Shown here piece after piece: positions 20,550-21,883 of a DNA stretch of 21,883 nucleotides. The notes under the pieces are model-generated. The model had not been told where the DNA came from. It saw only the letters and a list, made by a program, of their open reading frames with translations, and did not search any database. Made by a program: the position numbers and the translations under genes. The stretch is taken from contig JBBQZL010000016.1 of the NCBI GenBank assembly GCA_038207745.1, forward strand, positions 1-21,883, given 5' to 3'. Each line of letters begins with the position of its first letter. Within the stretch, counting starts at the first letter, position 1. The DNA is from JBBQZL01 sp038207745. Its GTDB lineage: Bacteria; Actinomycetota; Thermoleophilia; Solirubrobacterales; 70-9.

Positions 20550-21883
20550 TCAGCTGGGCGGGGCGCCGTATCCGCCGCCCCCGGGGGTTTCGATGCGGAG
20601 GATGTCGCCGGGCCGGAGGGTGCCTTCGCACTTGGAGGGCAGGGGGGTGCCGTTGAGGAGGTTGCGGCCGGTGGCGCCGTCCCCGCCGCCTTCCCGCCCA
20701 TGAGGGGCATGATGTCTTCGCTCGGTGATCAGGGAGAAGCTCATCGGTTCGAGAGCTTCGATCTCGCGGACCATTCCGTCGCCTCCGGCATGCAGCCCCG
20801 GGCCTCCGCTGCCGCGGCGGATCGAGAGTTCGAGCAGGCGTATCGGGAACTCGGTCTCGAGCGCCTCGGCGGGCGTGTTGAGCGTGTTCGACATCGCGAC
20901 ATGGATCGAGTTTGGCCCGGGCGCGTCGGGACACGCCCCCTGACCTCCGCCGACAGTCTCGTAGTAGGTCCACTGCTCTTTGCCGGGATCTGGCGAGGCA
21001 AGGGTCAGGTTATTCATCGTGCCCTGGCCCTGTGCCGGACCCGGCATGAAGCCGGAGAGCGCCGTGAGGACGAGGTCCGCGACCCGGCTCGAGGTCTCGA
21101 CATTTCCCGCCGCGACCGCTGCCGGCCTGCGGGCGTTGAGCAGACTGCCCTCGGGCGCCACGATCTCGATCGGGCGATGCGCGCCGGCCGAGGCGGGAGC
21201 ATCGGGATCGGTCATCACCCTGACGGCAAACAGTGCCGCCGAGCGCGTAACCGAGAGCGGGCAGTTGAGGTTTCCGCCCACCTGCTCGTCGCTTCCCGTG
21301 AAGTCGAGGATCAGCCTCTCACCGACGATCTCGGCGCTGACCCGCAGTTTGACGTCGCACCCCCTGCCACTCCCCGAGGGCTCGCCCGCATAGTCGGCCT
21401 CGAGTACGTCCGCAGCCTCGTGCCGGCCATCGGGCATCTCGCGAAGTGATGCCCGCGTCCGCCTTTCCGCGTAGTCGAGGATTTCGGCCATTCCCACCCG
21501 GAGCCAGGCGGGACCATGTCGCTCCGCCAGCCTCAGCATGCGGAGTTCCCCGATCCTGTTGGCAGCGGTCTGGGCACGCAGGTCGGCGAGACGCTGGGCC
21601 GGGTTTCGCATCAGATCGGACAGCCGCTCGAGCTCTGCCGGCTCAGCCCTGGTTGGTGGGATCACGACGCCCTCCTGCTCCAGCCGGGTCGAGTTTGCCG
21701 GCATCGAACCGGGCGTCTCGCCACCGACATCCGCGTGGTGCGCGCGGCTTGCGGCAAAGCCGAGCAGACCGTCGGCGGCAAAGATCGGTGTGATCAGGGT
21801 GATGTCGGGCAGATGGGTACCACCGCTGTACGGATCATTGAGGATCCACGGGGACCCCGGTCGCTGCTCAAAGCCGAGGATCG
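20550..21883 (-). CDS. hyuB: Hydantoinase B / oxoprolinase family protein (5' end outside window)
   Basis: This is the C-terminal part (about 443 residues) of an HyuB-type subunit, which with HyuA performs ATP-dependent hydrolysis of hydantoins, 5-oxoproline or similar rings, or acetone/acetophenone carboxylation in related enzymes. The frame is open to the right edge. The visible start reads ILGFEQRPGSPWILNDPYSGGTHLPD; the family motif N-D-P-Y-x-G-G-T-H-x-x-D is intact, followed by ASRAHHADVGGETPGSMP. Later segments (LDFTGSDEQVGGNLNCPLSVTRSA, YYETVGGGQGACPDAPG, NTPAEALETEFPIRL, RGGSGGPGLHAGGDG-like text) and the end TPGGGGYGAPPS are typical. HyuA is expected upstream, to the right. A glutathione-cycle role (5-oxoprolinase) would fit the sulfur theme but is unproven. 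Confidence 0.93.
   Translation of the reverse strand, partial: ILGFEQRPGSPWILNDPYSGGTHLPDITLITPIFAADGLLGFAASRAHHADVGGETPGSMPANSTRLEQEGVVIPPTRAEPAELERLSDLMRNPAQRLADLRAQTAANRIGELRMLRLAERHGPAWLRVGMAEILDYAERRTRASLREMPDGRHEAADVLEADYAGEPSGSGRGCDVKLRVSAEIVGERLILDFTGSDEQVGGNLNCPLSVTRSAALFAVRVMTDPDAPASAGAHRPIEIVAPEGSLLNARRPAAVAAGNVETSSRVADLVLTALSGFMPGPAQGQGTMNNLTLASPDPGKEQWTYYETVGGGQGACPDAPGPNSIHVAMSNTLNTPAEALETEFPIRLLELSIRRGSGGPGLHAGGDGMVREIEALEPMSFSLITERRHHAPHGREGGGDGATGRNLLNGTPLPSKCEGTLRPGDILRIETPGGGGYGAPPS

Noticed and set aside
20469..21449. 326-residue plus-strand frame opposite hydantoinase B
   Set aside because: No recognisable motifs; it is the mirror of a gene with an intact family signature on the minus strand.

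Overview
This is a high-GC, gene-dense bacterial chromosome segment, probably from an actinobacterium. The combination of a CysO-type sulfur carrier, a CysM-type synthase and a JAMM peptidase, a Rrf2-suf locus, a DUF1802-DUF1152 pair and frequent GTG/TTG starts suggests Thermoleophilia (Solirubrobacterales-like). That placement is inference; no rRNA or other phylogenetic marker is present. I saw no tRNA, rRNA, CRISPR array or transposase gene.

Layout. 1-1032 (minus): a Rrf2 regulator followed by sufC, the start of a Suf iron-sulfur assembly operon that runs off the left edge. 1033-1540: non-coding, rich in inverted repeats. 1541-4262: a GNAT acetyltransferase, a NarL-type response regulator and its histidine kinase (minus), with a PRC-barrel-like gene on the opposite strand between the two signalling genes. 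4408-5262 (plus): HtpX protease. 5380-6842 (plus): a rhodanese-E1 fusion and a CysO-like sulfur carrier ending Gly-Gly-Arg. 6853-7719 (minus): a SARP/BTAD-type regulator, divergent from a tightly coupled three-gene operon (7742-9734, plus) for a small Cys/His protein, a small LPFTG surface protein and an exopolysaccharide priming sugar transferase. 9958-12112 (minus): cysM, a JAMM peptidase and a zinc-ribbon membrane protein. 12413-14858 (plus): a polar amino acid ABC transporter. 14835-18449 (minus): a degenerate peptidase-like protein and a secreted penicillin-acylase-family enzyme. 18519-20110 (minus): DUF1152 and DUF1802 proteins. 20550-21883 (minus): hydantoinase B, cut by the right edge.

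The main theme is sulfur. The E1-rhodanese fusion, the CysO-like carrier, the JAMM peptidase and CysM together make a nearly complete protein-thiocarboxylate cysteine pathway, split between two loci about 4 kb apart. The nearby suf genes use cysteine sulfur, and the amino acid transporter divergent from cysM could supply substrate.

The most unusual non-coding feature is a pair of about 110-120 bp elements (10990-11111 and 20289-20399). They share a nearly identical core (29/32 and 28/30 bases), but each is closed by its own perfect 12-bp inverted repeat. The arms differ in sequence at 7 of 12 positions yet stay fully paired, which suggests a conserved structure, either a non-coding RNA or a palindromic repeat family. 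I do not recognise it.
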